Below the pieces are notes generated by a model that had not been told where the DNA came from, searched no databases, and was given only the letters and a program-made list of their open reading frames with translations. From the NCBI GenBank assembly GCA_964474375.1, contig CAYYSG010000028.1:1-5499 (forward strand): a stretch of 5,499 nucleotides of DNA. Reading direction: 5' to 3'. This DNA is from 2-01-FULL-33-17 sp964474375. Its GTDB lineage: Bacteria > Patescibacteriota > Minisyncoccia > Phycocordibacterales > UBA9973. The position numbers and the translations under genes were made by a program. Of this stretch, positions 4,663-5,499 are shown in pieces. Within the stretch, counting starts at the first letter, position 1. Each line of letters starts with the position of its first letter.

Positions 4663-5499
4663 GCTTCATCCGGCTCTTGCACTCCTGTTGGCTGGAGCGT
4701 TTTTGCTGCTGGTAGGGCTGGTGGTTATTCCGCACGTTGCGGCAACCACCTATGTTCGCGGGGAGCCAACCGAAGAGAAGAAGGAAGAGAAAAAACAGAA
4801 GCCGGTGCTTGATACCAAAGCGTACGATGCAAAGATGCTGTTTCTAGCGCATGTCGATCCAACTGCAACAACCTCAGCAACGAGTACCAAGCGGCTGTGG
4901 CCAGTAACTGATACTCCATACCCGAAAGCAGGTGCAATTTTGCCGTTTAACCGCATCATTGCGTACTACGGCAACTTCTACTCGACGAAGATGGGTATCC
5001 TCGGCGAGTTTGATGAGGGAACGGTGCTTGCCAAATTGAAGCAAGAGAAAGCTGCGTGGGAGGCAGCAGATCCTGCAACGCCGGTTGTGATGGCCATTGA
5101 TTATATCGCCATTACGGCACAAGGTACGCCGCAGGCGGACAACACCTATAAGCTTCGGATGCCCGAGGAGCACGTGCAGCGCGCGATAGACATGGCGCGC
5201 AAGGTAGACGGCATCACGATTCTTGAAATGCAGATCGGGTACTCAACACTTGAGCGCGAGTTGCCGCTTCTCGAGAAGTTTCTGATCGAGCCAGATGTGC
5301 ATCTAGCGCTTGATCCGGAATTCTCCATGAAGTCGGGCGCACTTCCGCCGGGAGACGAGATCGGCACGTTTAACGCAGCCGATATCAACTACACGATCAA
5401 CTATCTATCTGAAATCGTGAAGGCACATGACCTGCCGCCGAAGATTCTCGTGATACACCGCTTCACGCAGAACATGGTCACCGGCACAGCCAATATCGT
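4643..5499 (+). CDS. Secreted or membrane-anchored protein of unknown function (3' end outside window)
   Basis: The frame is open from the ATG at 4643 to the window edge (285 residues visible). The N-terminus is a signal sequence or anchor: basic MTRRSHK, then a hydrophobic stretch (about 11-30). A charged linker rich in E and K follows (41-53), then a low-complexity T/A/S stretch (72-82). From about residue 100 a globular domain begins: LPFNRIIAYYGNFYS (100-114), PVVMAIDYIAITAQG (147-161), ITILEMQIGY (191-200), VHLALDPEFSM (219-229) and KILVIHRFTQNM (267-278). Alternating strands ending in acidic residues (D153, E195, D224, E226) suggest a TIM-barrel-like fold, possibly hydrolase-like, but this is inference and I do not recognise an assigned family. 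The start overlaps the previous gene by 20 bases, which suggests translational coupling. Confidence 0.8.
   Translation, partial: MTRRSHKLHPALALLLAGAFLLLVGLVVIPHVAATTYVRGEPTEEKKEEKKQKPVLDTKAYDAKMLFLAHVDPTATTSATSTKRLWPVTDTPYPKAGAILPFNRIIAYYGNFYSTKMGILGEFDEGTVLAKLKQEKAAWEAADPATPVVMAIDYIAITAQGTPQADNTYKLRMPEEHVQRAIDMARKVDGITILEMQIGYSTLERELPLLEKFLIEPDVHLALDPEFSMKSGALPPGDEIGTFNAADINYTINYLSEIVKAHDLPPKILVIHRFTQNMVTGTANI

Noticed and set aside
1..5499. CRISPR array, insertion sequence or other mobile element
   Set aside because: No regularly spaced direct repeats, transposase-like protein or terminal inverted repeats are visible.

Overview
The window most likely comes from a Patescibacteria/CPR bacterium, probably Parcubacteria. 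The evidence is a divergent 16S rRNA (U at E. coli position 1396, a changed 1492 primer region, an altered 3' end), small compact genes with overlapping or nearly touching ends, an Mpl/MurC-like Mur ligase with unusual motifs, and an apparently unlinked 16S gene. GC content is moderate, about half. The assignment is my inference from sequence features; I ran no tree or search.

Layout. Bases 1-359 are the 3' part of a 16S rRNA gene, cut by the window edge. Bases 360-560 are a hairpin-rich 3' trailer ending in an intrinsic terminator (561-594). A promoter overlapping that terminator appears to drive an unassigned structured RNA (about 621-766) with its own terminator. A hairpin-rich stretch without a convincing gene follows (767-999), then tRNA-Ile(GAU) at 1000-1075 with encoded CCA. 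No 23S or 5S rRNA follows in this window. From 1130 on the window is protein-coding: a membrane-anchored PrcB-like protein (+), then a convergent two-gene unit on the minus strand (an Mpl-like Mur ligase followed by an Ate1/Bpt-like aminoacyl-tRNA-protein transferase), and a divergent plus-strand unit of rsmI, a small two-helix membrane protein and a secreted or membrane-anchored protein of unknown function that runs off the end.

How it fits together. The 16S 3' tail carries UAUCC where CCUCC (the anti-Shine-Dalgarno core) is normal, and none of the six protein genes has a convincing GGAGG-type ribosome binding site. Instead, starts sit 7-10 bases downstream of -10-like boxes, which suggests leaderless or nearly leaderless mRNAs, or lie against or inside the upstream gene, which suggests translational coupling. 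rsmI encodes the enzyme expected to methylate C1402 of 16S rRNA, which is base 232 of this window. The most interesting points are the loss of the anti-SD together with the leaderless-style starts, the unassigned rod-shaped RNA, and the coupled Mur ligase / aminoacyl-tRNA transferase pair.
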